DNA of 64,000 nt from an uncultured Clostridia bacterium (GTDB taxonomy: Bacteria > Bacillota > Clostridia > Christensenellales > Borkfalkiaceae), in assembly GCA_934254825.1 (NCBI GenBank), contig CAKQMB010000002.1, positions 124,001 to 188,000 on the forward strand, given 5' to 3'. The notes under the pieces are model-generated. The model was not told where the DNA came from. It was given only the letters and a program-made list of their open reading frames with translations, and made no database searches. The position numbers and the translations under genes were made by a program. Positions 33,801-41,835 of the stretch are shown one piece after another. The number at the start of each line of letters is the position of its first letter. The stretch's first letter is position 1.

Positions 33801-34585
33801 TCGAAGTCAACGATATATCTGACTGTATCTTTCGGGATTGCGACGTTATTTGTTTTGTCGGTAATTCCGCTGTTATCGAGCGTGACGTTTTTAGCCGCGG
33901 GAGCGGTTTTATCTGTTAAGGTACAGGTAAGTCCGCCGATAAACGGACGAGCCGTTCCGTTACCCCAGTTCGATACATAATATCTTATAGAGGCTGTATT
34001 TGACGGTACGGCATAATCCGTAATGTTTAACGGGTATGCGCTCTTATCCACAACTTTTTTCTTTTGTTCGGTCAAACCTATCTGTCCGCCGTTTGCGTCA
34101 TAAAAGAATAATTTTAACGAATAATAGTGAGTACTCCATGTCTGGCAGTAATACAAAGCCGCCGCCGAAACCGTAAGATCGCCTTTGTTTGCTTTTATCT
34201 TATCCGCTTCGGAAAGAGTAATCGGAAACCATACGCCGTTATCGTAGTCGCTGTTACCGATATCGTCCGAAGAACCTGCGGCTTGAATACCCCAACCGTA
34301 CCCTTCGGTTTCGAGTTTTACATCTTCGTACCACTTTGCTTCGCCGTTTATTTCGCTATGTATAGTCCATCCTTGACTTGTTAGCGATCCTTTGCCGATA
34401 GTTATAAGATTTCCTGTCGTCTGAGTGCCGCTCCATTCGTCAACGGTATTCGTTCCGAGACTGCTTCGGCTTGCCACGGCAGTCGTTGTCGGGAAAGTCG
34501 ATAAGGCAAAGAACGATAAAACCGATAAACAAAGCGCAGTTATGAGTATCATAAGTGCGTAGCGGTTTCTTTTCTGTGTCGTCAT
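27860..34585 (-). CDS. Giant surface protein: InlB-B repeats, coiled-coil stalk, membrane anchor
   Basis: The 2241-residue protein has a signal peptide (about 8-40), a galactose-binding-like N-terminal region (about 45-235), a Big-like region, and about thirteen Listeria-Bacteroides repeats (about 430-1555; each ends in a LYAVW-type motif and contains GYTFLGWA). It then has a coiled coil of about 640 residues (about 1560-2200) and ends in one membrane helix plus KKKNSKK. There is no LPxTG motif, so it is anchored by the helix. The shape suggests a rod that presents adhesive repeats outside the cell. AAAGGAG lies before the ATG. The divergent two-component operon next door may control it. Confidence 0.85.
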   Translation of the reverse strand: MTTQKRNRYALMILITALCLSVLSFFALSTFPTTTAVASRSSLGTNTVDEWSGTQTTGNLITIGKGSLTSQGWTIHSEINGEAKWYEDVKLETEGYGWGIQAAGSSDDIGNSDYDNGVWFPITLSEADKIKANKGDLTVSAAALYYCQTWSTHYYSLKLFFYDANGGQIGLTEQKKKVVDKSAYPLNITDYAVPSNTASIRYYVSNWGNGTARPFIGGLTCTLTDKTAPAAKNVTLDNSGITDKTNNVAIPKDTVRYIVDFDEKVSVDSYGTAKLAIGGTDANITGAGSLVTENGVSKVIYTFTLPELTKSGTLSLHSVSGLTVKDEAGNSFAYNKSSPSSGTLTFYKTMNISSALNNLTFNGKATAVYGTDYTATLTAATGYDLPSAITVKIGGTAAASTAYTYNKSTGAITIKGAQITGDIIVEANGVAKQTKVTFDRNGGSGGTGSVTATYDAEMPMINVPTLKGYTFLGYFSETNGGKQYYNGNGQSTSQCDFFTPTTLYAHWRANEYSVKYAGNTPSEASTSLSGTMANSSFTYDENETLSEVGYTLEGYTFLGWATTASGNVAYENGATVKNLSETDGDTVTLYAVWKANIYNVRYDPNKPENASGIIEGNTGTTSHRFDKISNLGVNRYSLVGWTFLGWARTDNATAAEFEDAVTIKNLSSEEGGIVKLYAVWKANTYTVSYNDNKPTDASTSISGSMSTTSFVYDKSDSLAKVGYTLKGYTFLGWAYDGDDSVTFRNGATVKNLSATDGGNVTLYAVWTTNSYTVSFETSGGNLADSVTAHFDKTLPNVTPAVRKGYNFKGYYSEINGGGTKYYNEDGTTTNVKYTIDGNTTLYALWSPVVYNIDLYSDGVYVSAIKDVTFGILRLPSAETLGLKRDNYTFIGWNIYDEQNWSMYNADTDYYAGLADYDGETVILHAAWLEKNRYTINFDANGGMSAPATMQAHEDETIVLSDARPTRGNYTFLGWATAADSANAEYLPGDEFTMGSTVVTLYAVWKLNPSLTYDPNGGKFPVVPDVLYPAAGSDVTITSLIPELEGNTFEGWSFSADATVADYRADDKITMPSSDSVLYAVWKQAQFTVTFYVADGYGITGLNSVYYYDETVEFDVTGDLPKVFVNGQRIYAGENNTYSFVLKENTHIYVADGTKLSLIYSANGGTNAPSDKNSYNADDFAEISDSQPDRIGYTFVGWATTPYAEVKDYNPGSILEFKGADVVLYAVWEANKYTVSYDPNGGSGNMTSDEFSYGTAGSLTENKFGKTGYTFVGWATSANGSVVYADVASVYNLTAETNVNITLYAVWEKTITVISFAEDGGTELNSPVSVAYGDKLVSDGLVAPARAGYFFAGYRTDKNGLGELIFDENLNVVGSGNWDKNVTELTLYPSWTPITYTVVYMNGQKELGRKSAVYGVTFTLSSYGSLGLSAGIGEHFAGWSTIPSGLVAMFKDEQVISEALTQTDGEVIYLYAVFAANEKYSVIYDANGGMDAPVDENEYYAGDKITFGSEIPKLDGYVFAGWSRNPNGNIDFPYDYENGVFTIGSAVMPEGGLTLYAVWSADPNGTLQTRIDDLKDQADLLDSSIKDIQNTLDSLGKTDTALSERLGNLSNELEAIKNTLASIEGNYVTPAALAEVKKALEDLITNTKNSLADSITDVRNELITNVADLTDLINNNSGRIDNIDTTIEKINAAIEKLNNSYAEIKQYIDGDLAKALENLIKKDNELDGKFSSLDQALETLRTEFNAAKEELNNSISDLTSRLEDAITDISNNTKNIQSNTTNIANVKETLEQFMKSYADAKAALESDLKNLAQKDSDLEAALAAEIQNLNKQLEEAQTTLNNYVNSVKKDLEDKIGDLEKTVKANTDNIAGNTKFISEINDTLDKFMASYDIAQETINSRLDALEDEDAKFAKEIERLEKLIGDAKAELNKSIEAVKNKLAQDIENLKASLEADIGQNAKDLANFKEEYLAANEVLNKTLADLDGVDKELNRRLADLEKTVDDAKSQFAEEINKLQKELDDKTKDLGDKIDNDIAGITNDFGKFKELYEAAQALQDEKLAALADKDIELEEAIKALRNSCNAADSRLRQAINTVQNNLDKAVAEIKQLISTNSDDIDKINTAIEELNNAYKAADALIDNEITSLKVGSEKLSESITALDAAYKAADDALWAAIKQVQAKLEEAQRKLEEKDNALDARINDLAAENKKLATIFMIVIIVLGVIAVVPGTVLVIGSVKKKNSKK

Positions 34586-34749
34586 ATAAATTATTTTCTC
34601 CTTTTTCGAGGGATTTCTTTTACAAAGTAAAAGACTTCCGTCGAGATTTCACCGTTATTTTAACACATGTTTATTTTATCGAAAAGGATTTAAACACGGG
34701 AAACGGCAATCTTAACAATTCTTCACAACTTTAAACTTTGTTCCGGCGG

Positions 34750-34778
34750 TTGCATTGCGCACATTTATTTGGTATAAT
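34750..34778 (+). promoter_or_regulatory. Promoter and hairpin leader of the second two-component operon
   Basis: TTGCAT and a perfect extended -10 (TGGTATAAT, -10 at 34773-34778) are 17 bp apart. Just after the expected start, AGCCGCAGGCGCTTGC pairs with GCAAGCGCCTGTGGCT (34785-34822), a 16-bp stem directly before the ribosome site. It lacks a T-run. Confidence 0.75.
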
Positions 34779-34840
34779 GCTATCAGCCGCAGGCGCTTGC
34801 CGAACCGCAAGCGCCTGTGGCTGAAACACGGAGAAAGCTT

Positions 34841-35521
34841 ATGACGAATTACACCGTTAAAGGAAGAAAACTTCTTATCGTCGAGGACGACGAAAAACTG
34901 AAAAGAGAAATTGTCGGGCATTTTTCGTCGGAAAACGCTGTTTTTACGGCTTCGGACGTTGACGAGGCGGCGGAAATTCTTTCGGAAGAAGGAGATTTCG
35001 ACGCCGTGGTTTTAGACCTTATTTTAAAAAACAGCATGGGTATGGACTTGTTGAAGTCCGCCGCAATGCCGCCGGTGATAATCCTGTCGTCGCTGGACGG
35101 CGAAGACGATATCGTTGCGGGGCTTACGTCGGGCGCGGTCGATTACGTCGTTAAACCGTGTACGATGAAGCTTCTGGAAACGCACATAGCGATAAGACTT
35201 CTTCCGAAAACGGACGCGGTGGAAACGTTCGGCGCGTTTTCGGTAAACGCCAACACGCGTACGGTAAAATACGGTAATACGTCCGTTTCGTTAACTCCGT
35301 CCGAGTTCAATATTTTGTTCTTTTTAGTCAAACACAAGGGCAGATATTTCACCGCCGACGAGATTTACGAGGAAATATGGTGCGCGCCGAGCCTGCACAC
35401 CACAACCATACGCGCGCATTTGTCGTCGCTGAGAAGAAAGCTTAAAGAAGCCTTGCCTTCCGCCGATATAATTCGCACGGAATTCAACAAAGGGTATTGT
35501 TTTACGGGGGATATTTTATGA
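34841..35521 (+). CDS. OmpR-family response regulator
   Basis: The 226-residue regulator has a receiver domain (LLIVEDDEKLK, phospho-acceptor D59 in VVLDLIL, VVKPCTMK) and an OmpR-type winged helix (SLTPSEFNILFFLVKH, TIRAHLSSLRRKL, FNKGYCF). I chose the ATG at 34841 because CGGAGAAAG lies upstream; a longer frame from 34817 runs into the leader hairpin. The kinase gene overlaps its stop (ATGA). The giant surface protein gene is transcribed divergently from the same intergenic region and is a plausible target. Confidence 0.93.
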   Translation: MTNYTVKGRKLLIVEDDEKLKREIVGHFSSENAVFTASDVDEAAEILSEEGDFDAVVLDLILKNSMGMDLLKSAAMPPVIILSSLDGEDDIVAGLTSGAVDYVVKPCTMKLLETHIAIRLLPKTDAVETFGAFSVNANTRTVKYGNTSVSLTPSEFNILFFLVKHKGRYFTADEIYEEIWCAPSLHTTTIRAHLSSLRRKLKEALPSADIIRTEFNKGYCFTGDIL

Positions 35522-37530
35522 AAAAAAGAGTGATAAATATTCTGATTTGGGCGTTGACGGCGATTTTTTGCGTCGCGCTGTCGCTCGGTTTGGGTTTAAC
35601 GGGTAAAAACACCGCCGAAGAAGCTCCCGTAAGGGTGATTTCGGTTTCCGATACAATGGTGAACGCCGTTTCCGTGGCGGACGTTAAAGGCGTTATGAAA
35701 ATGACGGCGATAAACTATTCTCCGAACGATTTTGCGGAACTTGGGGAAGTCGTTTCGAACGCCGACACGGGCAAAAATCCCGCAAAAAGAGGAACGTATC
35801 GCTTTTATATCGACACGCTTACGGCGGAAGAATGGGAAAATGCCGCGTCGCTCGACTATCTGTTGAAACCCGACGGGAAATGGCATCTGACTATGTATAT
35901 CCCGTTCGTTTTTTCCGCTTGCAGCGTGTATGTGCAGTATCAGAACAAAAGTTACGTCGGTTCTATCGACAGATATAACGTGTCTTACTATACGGGTTAT
36001 TCCGATCTTTCGGAATTCGACGATTCGGTTTCTCATCTCAGTTCTACCGAGCCGCTTTTTATAGATATTCCCGTTTCTCCCGAAAAAAGATTTTCGAGAG
36101 AAATTGCCGTAACTATCCATTACGAAGCCGATAACGACAATTTCGTCGGTATTTCGGACGGCATTCTGATCGGCGAAGAGGCGGCGGTGAAAAAAGTCGT
36201 TTCCCGCAATCGTTCGATGCTTCTGATCGGCGCGATAATCGGGGCTTCGACCCTTCTTTTGTTCCTTTTTATCTGCGTGTTGAAGCGTTCGCTTACGTTC
36301 TTTCCGCAACTTCTTTTCGCGGTGGGCGTTTTTTCCGCGTTCTTTTCGACGTATTATCTGTTCGGGGCGACGACCGCGCCTTATTTTCTTCTCGGAATGC
36401 ACAGGTTCTCGGTGGGGCTTACGGTTTTCGCTTCCGCTTTGTATTTACCGAGAAAAGCGGGTAAAATCCCCGTTTTATATCCCGTGTGCGTTATCGCCGC
36501 GGTTACGAGCGCGCTCTTTTTCGTCTCGCCTTACTTAACGGGCGTTTCCGCTTATGCGGCTTTGAATATTATCTGCGCCGTTTTAACGATTTTCTGCGTT
36601 GCCGTCGTGTTCGGTTTTACCGTTCGGGACGTTTTTTCGGGCAAATCCGCGGGGCTTTTGGCGAACGGCGCGATTGCGGGAGCCGTCGCGATGACGGAAT
36701 TGTTTTCAAAAGGAGCGTTTCCGTTCGTTATGCGTACGCCGTCATTCTGGCTGTGTCTCGTAATGCTCGGAATAACGATAGTTCTGGGTTTCAGAGAATT
36801 TATTTCGGCGGAGATAAGAAATCGCTATCTTACGACCAATCTCGAAACCGAAGTGGAAAAACAAACGCAGAGTCTGAAAAACGTTTTGTCCGAACGCGAT
36901 AAAATTTTACTGTATGTAAGCCACGATATGAAAAAAACCGTCGCGGGGATGGGCGGTTCGCTGTCCGATTTAAGGCAGAATTTGTCCGACCCCGAGCTTT
37001 GCGGTAAGGTCGATTTTCTCTTGCAGAAAAATGCGGAACTGAAAAAGGATTTTGCCGACCTCGGGAAGTACGGCAGGCAGAATTACGTTGCGGAACAGTC
37101 CGAGGTGCTTGATCTGAGCGGAGTGGTGCGGAAGGTTACCGACGAGCTTCGCCCCGACTGCGAGGCGAACGGCATACTTCTTACCGTTTCTATCCCCGAC
37201 AATCTTTATGTTTACGCGAAAAAAGTCGCGTTGGAAAGCGTTATTTTAAATCTTGTTTTAAACGCCATAGAGCATTCGTTTTGCAGCAGGCTCACCGTCA
37301 CGGTGACAAAGCGCAAAGGGGTGTGCCGCGTGGATATAGTCGACGACGGCAGAGGCGTGACTACGGATAAGGATATTTTCGAACCGTTCGTTTCGGGCGA
37401 GGAGTCCGGGAACAATTCGGGGCTCGGTTTGTTCCTTGCGAAAAACGCCGTGGACTCGATGCACGGAAAGCTTACTTACGAGAGAAAGGACGGTTTCACG
37501 GTTTTCTCCGCGACCTTCCCCCTCGCTTGA
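35518..37530 (+). CDS. Sensor histidine kinase with extracellular and seven-helix sensor domains
   Basis: The 670-residue kinase has an N-terminal helix (about 5-25), an extracellular domain (about 30-230) and a block of about seven hydrophobic helices (about 233-440), the layout of 7TMR-DISM receptors that sense extracellular ligands such as carbohydrates. A coiled linker leads to the phospho-acceptor region LLYVSHDMKKTVAGMGG (SHD in place of the usual SHE) and a complete ATPase domain (NLVLNAIEHSF, VDDGRGV, NSGLGLFLAKN). It is translationally coupled to the regulator before it and ends at a strong terminator. Confidence 0.9.
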   Translation: MKKRVINILIWALTAIFCVALSLGLGLTGKNTAEEAPVRVISVSDTMVNAVSVADVKGVMKMTAINYSPNDFAELGEVVSNADTGKNPAKRGTYRFYIDTLTAEEWENAASLDYLLKPDGKWHLTMYIPFVFSACSVYVQYQNKSYVGSIDRYNVSYYTGYSDLSEFDDSVSHLSSTEPLFIDIPVSPEKRFSREIAVTIHYEADNDNFVGISDGILIGEEAAVKKVVSRNRSMLLIGAIIGASTLLLFLFICVLKRSLTFFPQLLFAVGVFSAFFSTYYLFGATTAPYFLLGMHRFSVGLTVFASALYLPRKAGKIPVLYPVCVIAAVTSALFFVSPYLTGVSAYAALNIICAVLTIFCVAVVFGFTVRDVFSGKSAGLLANGAIAGAVAMTELFSKGAFPFVMRTPSFWLCLVMLGITIVLGFREFISAEIRNRYLTTNLETEVEKQTQSLKNVLSERDKILLYVSHDMKKTVAGMGGSLSDLRQNLSDPELCGKVDFLLQKNAELKKDFADLGKYGRQNYVAEQSEVLDLSGVVRKVTDELRPDCEANGILLTVSIPDNLYVYAKKVALESVILNLVLNAIEHSFCSRLTVTVTKRKGVCRVDIVDDGRGVTTDKDIFEPFVSGEESGNNSGLGLFLAKNAVDSMHGKLTYERKDGFTVFSATFPLA

Positions 37531-37543
37531 TTTTATGAACAAT

Positions 37544-37591
37544 AAAAGGCTGCGAACGCTTACTTTTCGGGTAAGTTCGCAGCCTTTTTTT
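37544..37591. terminator. Bidirectional terminator between convergent genes
   Basis: AAAAGGCTGCGAACG...TTAC pairs with GTAAGTTCGCAGCCTTTTTT, giving A-run and T-run flanks usable on both strands. It serves the kinase gene (+) and the phosphoribosyltransferase gene (-). Confidence 0.9.
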
Positions 37592-37626
37592 ACCGTTATT
37601 TTAATTTCGCAAAAAAGAAATTCCGA

Positions 37627-38166
37627 TTATAACAACGGGATTTTTGCAAGGTATACTATGTCGTCTCTGTCGGCGGCTTTGCCTTCGGCGAGTACGAACG
37701 CTTTTTTAACGACTATTCCGCCCGCTTCCACGACAATTTTTTCAAGACCCAAAAGACTTTCGCCCGTGGAAACCACGTCGTCCACGATGCCTACTTTTTT
37801 GCCCTTCAAAAGTTCCATATCGTGCTTGGAAAGGAATAATTTCTGCGGAGTACCCGTCGTTATCGACGAACCGTATTCCACGCTTATTCCGTCCTGCATA
37901 TAAAGCTTGCGGGATTTTCTCGCGACGGCGTAAAAATCGTGTCCGAGTTCTCTCGCGCAAACGTGGCAGAGCTGTAACCCTTTGGACTCGGCGGTTATCA
38001 AAACGTCGCAATCCTTTAAATGCTCGGCGAGTTTTTTGCCGCAGTGTTCGGTCATTGTTGCCGCGCCGTGAAGGTTGAAAAACGCGATGTTTATTCCGCT
38101 CGGCAGGGGAAGAATGGGAAGATCGGCTTTAAAGCCCTGTATATCGATCGTAAGAAAATCTTTCAT
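37627..38166 (-). CDS. Adenine phosphoribosyltransferase-like protein
   Basis: The 179-residue type I phosphoribosyltransferase has the PRPP-binding motif VGIVDDVVSTGESL (about 121-134) and an upstream substrate segment ITAESKGLQL. It resembles Apt, which salvages adenine to AMP using PRPP. YAVARKSRKLYMQDG matches the flexible region of Apt-like and xanthine-type enzymes, so the base specificity stays open. It is monocistronic and reads away from the P-type ATPase gene. Confidence 0.82.
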   Translation of the reverse strand: MKDFLTIDIQGFKADLPILPLPSGINIAFFNLHGAATMTEHCGKKLAEHLKDCDVLITAESKGLQLCHVCARELGHDFYAVARKSRKLYMQDGISVEYGSSITTGTPQKLFLSKHDMELLKGKKVGIVDDVVSTGESLLGLEKIVVEAGGIVVKKAFVLAEGKAADRDDIVYLAKIPLL

Positions 38167-38259
38167 TTTGTCACCTCGTTTATTACTGACAAACTATATA
38201 ATATCACTTTTATCCGATTTTTTCAACCGTTCGGAGCTAAAAAAATAATTATCCTTATT

Positions 38260-38305
38260 TTTCCGCCGCCCTTTATGCTTTTGCGGGCATAAAGGGCGGC
38301 GGAAA
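38260..38305. repeat. Perfect 19-bp hairpin in a divergent intergenic region
   Basis: TTTCCGCCGCCCTTTATGC pairs exactly with its complement around an eight-base loop. It lies between the divergent starts of the phosphoribosyltransferase (38166) and P-type ATPase (38347) genes, so it is not at any gene's 3' end, and no T-run follows on the plus strand. Confidence 0.7.
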
Positions 38306-38346
38306 TCAATATATATTAAAGGAATAAAAACGAAAAAGAGGTCACG

Positions 38347-40977
38347 ATGAACGCGCATTCCGCTAAAATAAAGGACTTGGAAAACTATTTCGAAACGAGC
38401 GAGACCGCGGGGCTTACCCGCGCTCAGGTTGAAAAAAACAGGCGGAAATTCGGCGCGAATAAAATCACTCCGAAAAAGAAAAAGTCGGTTATAAGGCGGT
38501 TTTTCGAGGCTTTGTCCGAGCCGACTCTGATCATTCTCGAATTCGCCTGGGTGATAACCGTTGGCGTTAACGTCGGAAAATTCATCAAAAACGGCTCGTG
38601 CGACGTTTACGAGTGCATAGGTATTCTGATTGCCATTCTGATTTCGGCGTGTCTGACCGTGTTTATGGAAGGGCGGTCGGAAAGGGCGTTCGAACTTTTA
38701 GGCACGGTGTACGACCGCGTGAGCGTGAAAGTCATCCGCGACGGAAAGCTTACGCTTATTCCAAAAGAAGAAGTCGTGGCGGGGGATATCCTTATCGTGG
38801 AAACGGGCGATAAAATCGTCGCCGACGGCAGATTGACCGAGTGTAACGGCTTGAAAACCGACGAGTCCACGCTCACGGGCGAAAGCGAACGCTCGGCAAA
38901 ACGACTTGCGGAACTGAGCGACAAAACTCCGCTTGCGGAAAGGAAAAACTGTGTTTATTCGGGTACTTTCGCAAGTCAGGGTACGGGTAAAATGCTCGTA
39001 ACCGCCGTGGGGGATAACGCCGAACTCGGCAAAATCGCGGGGGAACTCAAAACGGAGATAGCGGGGAGCGCGCCGCTTAACGAAAAACTCGGAAAGCTCG
39101 GCAAAAAAATAACCGTTATCGGGGCGATTTCTGCGGGAATTGCGTTTCTTCTTTCTATTTTTCGCCTTTCGGCAACGAAATCTTTGAGCTTTTTATCCGT
39201 TCAGGACGCTTTTATAGAAGCGATAGTTCTTATCGTCGCCGCCGTTCCCGAGGGGCTGCCCACAACCGCCGCGATCTCGCTTTCCTTAAACGTTTTAAAG
39301 CTTGCAAAATCCAACGCGCTCATAAGAAAACTCGTCGCCGCGGAAACGGTGGGGTGCGTGAGCGTTATCTGTTCGGATAAAACGGGTACGCTTACGGAAA
39401 ACGATATGAAGGTGGAAAGGGTTTTCGGCGAAAGGGGCAAAACCTCGGAACAAAATATACTTTTAAATTCCGCCGTCAATTCCTCGGCTATTTTGAAAAC
39501 GGAAAAATCCAACCTTAAAGCGTACGGTTCAGCGACCGAAGGCGCGCTTTTGAAACATGCCTTAAAACAAGGGGTGAATTATGAGAAACTACGCGATAAA
39601 CGACTTATAGGCGGGGTTTTACCGTTTAATTCGGATAATAAGTATATGGCTTCGGAGTATTTCGCGGGCGGAAAGAGTACCGTTTTTATTAAGGGCGCGC
39701 CCGAAAGAATTTTGCCGCTTTCCGATAAAGCCGGCGATGCCGAAACCATTCTTTCGGAGATAAGCGTTTTTCAGAAAAAGGGCAAAAGGGTCATCGCGTT
39801 CGCCAGAAAGGAAAATCCGAAGTGCGGTATCGCGGAAACGATAAAGCAAGGCGGATTTGTTTTCGACGGTTACGTCGTCATTTCCGACCCTTTGAGAAAG
39901 GACGTCGCGCGATCCGTGGAATTATGTAAAAACGCGGGGATAGCGGTTAAAATGATGACGGGCGATAACGCTTCGACAGCCGCCGCGATCGCTATGGAAG
40001 CGGGGATAATAACGTCTGTCGACGAGGTCGTCATGGCGGACGAAATAGAGGCTATGCCGCTCGAAAAATTAAAGGAAAAAATAGGCGGGATAGGGGTTAT
40101 CGCAAGAAGCACGCCGTCGGTTAAACTCAAAGTCGTGGAAGCTCTCAAAATGTCGGGCGCGGTCGTCGCCGTTACGGGGGACGGGGTGAACGACGCGCCC
40201 GCGATAAAGCATGCCGATATAGGTATCGCGATGGGTTCGGGATCGGAAATAACCAAGGAAGCGAGCGACATCGTGCTTTTGGACGACTCGTTTTCCACGA
40301 TAGTCAAAGCCGTTTCGTTCGGCAGAAACATTTACAGAAATTTTCAGAGGTTTATTACCTTTCAGCTCACGGTTAACGTAACGGCGATGCTTGTCGTCAT
40401 CATAAGCCTTTCGTTCGGACTCGTAAGTCCGTTCAACGCCGTGCAGCTATTGTGGATAGATATAATTATGGACGGACCGCCCGCACTCACGCTCGGTCTC
40501 GAAAGGGGCGGGAAGGACGTTTTAAGCCGAAAACCCGTTAAACGGACGGACGGAATAGTAACGCCGAAAATGCTCGTGAGAATAGTCGCGCAAGGGGCGT
40601 ATATGGCGACGCTCATCGTTTTACAGTATCTTTTCGACTTTTTAGGCGCGGGAATAAACCTTGTTCCGACGACTCTTTTCTGTATGTTCGTCATATTCCA
40701 GCTCTTCAACGCCTTTAACTGCCGAAAGCTTTCGGGCGAGAGCGTTTTCGAGTCGATAGGAAACAATAAGCTTATGGTTGTCGTTTTTGCGGTGACTTTT
40801 GCCTTTCAGATACTGATTACGCAGGTTCTGGGCGGGTTTTTCAAAACAGAACCGCTTCCGCCCGTCATCTGGGCGAAGATAATCGGAGTATGTTCGACGT
40901 GCGTTCTGTTCTCCGAAATCTACAAGTTGTTTTACAGGCTTATGAAAAAAAATTCTCCGAGAAAGAAGTTTTGTTAA
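38347..40977 (+). CDS. Calcium-transporting P-type (P2) ATPase
   Basis: The 876-residue pump has the P2-ATPase plan: cation N-domain (FETSETAGLTRAQVEKNRRK), actuator motif LTGESE (about 179), membrane metal-site motif VPEGLP (about 298), phosphorylation motif CSDKTGTLTEN (about 342) and hinge MTGDGVNDAPA-type sequence (VTGDGVNDAPAIKHADIGIA, about 612), followed by six C-terminal helices (NVTAML, LWIDIIMDGPPA). Such pumps use ATP to export Ca2+. It complements the Ca/Na antiporter at 2.3 kb. GAGGT precedes the ATG. Mg or Mn transport is also possible. Confidence 0.9.
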   Translation: MNAHSAKIKDLENYFETSETAGLTRAQVEKNRRKFGANKITPKKKKSVIRRFFEALSEPTLIILEFAWVITVGVNVGKFIKNGSCDVYECIGILIAILISACLTVFMEGRSERAFELLGTVYDRVSVKVIRDGKLTLIPKEEVVAGDILIVETGDKIVADGRLTECNGLKTDESTLTGESERSAKRLAELSDKTPLAERKNCVYSGTFASQGTGKMLVTAVGDNAELGKIAGELKTEIAGSAPLNEKLGKLGKKITVIGAISAGIAFLLSIFRLSATKSLSFLSVQDAFIEAIVLIVAAVPEGLPTTAAISLSLNVLKLAKSNALIRKLVAAETVGCVSVICSDKTGTLTENDMKVERVFGERGKTSEQNILLNSAVNSSAILKTEKSNLKAYGSATEGALLKHALKQGVNYEKLRDKRLIGGVLPFNSDNKYMASEYFAGGKSTVFIKGAPERILPLSDKAGDAETILSEISVFQKKGKRVIAFARKENPKCGIAETIKQGGFVFDGYVVISDPLRKDVARSVELCKNAGIAVKMMTGDNASTAAAIAMEAGIITSVDEVVMADEIEAMPLEKLKEKIGGIGVIARSTPSVKLKVVEALKMSGAVVAVTGDGVNDAPAIKHADIGIAMGSGSEITKEASDIVLLDDSFSTIVKAVSFGRNIYRNFQRFITFQLTVNVTAMLVVIISLSFGLVSPFNAVQLLWIDIIMDGPPALTLGLERGGKDVLSRKPVKRTDGIVTPKMLVRIVAQGAYMATLIVLQYLFDFLGAGINLVPTTLFCMFVIFQLFNAFNCRKLSGESVFESIGNNKLMVVVFAVTFAFQILITQVLGGFFKTEPLPPVIWAKIIGVCSTCVLFSEIYKLFYRLMKKNSPRKKFC

Positions 40978-41009
40978 ATTAAACGCGGTTTTTAGCATAG
41001 ACTAATAGC

Positions 41010-41744
41010 ATGAGACTTATAAAAATTTCTGACGAGGACAACAAGCTTTCGGGGGTAAAATACGTTGCGGCTACGCTTGCGGAGGTTATTAAAGACGCGG
41101 GCGGAAGCTATGAGATTTTCGGCGGAGGAGGGCGGCAGGCGCTCGTTGTTTCCGTTCCGGATAAATACGAGGATTATCTTCGGAGCGAAACGGAAGATAA
41201 AATCGCGGACGTTATAACCGTCGGGTATAAATACGATTATTTTAAGAAAGGTATTCCCGCCGCGGGGCTTAAACCTTTCGAAAGAGAAATTTTATACAGC
41301 GCGCTCATCGCCGCCGATATCGACGACGATAAAAGATACGTTATAAGAAGAATACGCGTTTTAAAGGATTACGCCGTGGACGGAATTTTCAATTTCAGAC
41401 TCGCGCCTTTAAAACGCAAGTGGGAAGAGGTTGTAGGGTATATCCCGTCGGTATTCACGAGCGGACAGCTTAAAGAGTTCGTGCGGTTCCTCGTCGGGGA
41501 AAAACGCGGGAAAAAGGCGATCGTCAGAAACGGTTCGGTTTACGACGGGAATTACAATCTTCTCGAAAGGTCGCTTCTGCTTCCCGCGCTTCCTTGCAAA
41601 AACGAGGGGAAAATACTTCGGGAAGTTATTTTATCCGCGAGCGGAAGAGTGGAGGTCGGATCGGAAATTCCGGAAGCCGACAGACGGTATTTAAGGGATT
41701 TTTACGGCGGGAGAATTTCGTTTAAATCGGAAATCGACGTGTAG
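41010..41744 (+). CDS. ytxC: YtxC-like sporulation-associated protein
   Basis: The 244-residue soluble protein has no membrane segment. The central IPAAGLKPFEREILYSALIA with the downstream FNFRLAPLKRKWEEVVGYIP pattern fits the putative sporulation protein YtxC family, and ytxC lies immediately upstream of thrS in many spore-forming Firmicutes, as here. Its biochemical role is unknown. It follows the ATPase gene by 32 bp, with no clear ribosome site, so it may rely on read-through translation. If correct, the organism descends from spore formers. Confidence 0.75.
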   Translation: MRLIKISDEDNKLSGVKYVAATLAEVIKDAGGSYEIFGGGGRQALVVSVPDKYEDYLRSETEDKIADVITVGYKYDYFKKGIPAAGLKPFEREILYSALIAADIDDDKRYVIRRIRVLKDYAVDGIFNFRLAPLKRKWEEVVGYIPSVFTSGQLKEFVRFLVGEKRGKKAIVRNGSVYDGNYNLLERSLLLPALPCKNEGKILREVILSASGRVEVGSEIPEADRRYLRDFYGGRISFKSEIDV

Positions 41745-41801
41745 ATATCCGCTTCGATTGCGGCTTAGCCGAGGAAAAATAAAAAAAGTCGTTCAAAACG
41801 G

Positions 41802-41829
41802 TTGACAAATTTTCGGGGGAGAATATAAT
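41802..41829 (+). promoter_or_regulatory. Promoter of the thrS T-box transcript
   Basis: TTGACA (41802-41807) and TATAAT (41824-41829), both perfect, are 16 bp apart immediately upstream of the T-box leader. Confidence 0.85.
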
Positions 41830-41835
41830 ATGTGT

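Noticed and set aside
32717..33919. A 400-codon plus-strand frame opposite the giant surface protein gene
   Set aside because: It is arginine- and cysteine-rich with no domain pattern, has no ribosome site and exists only because the opposite strand is coding and repetitive.
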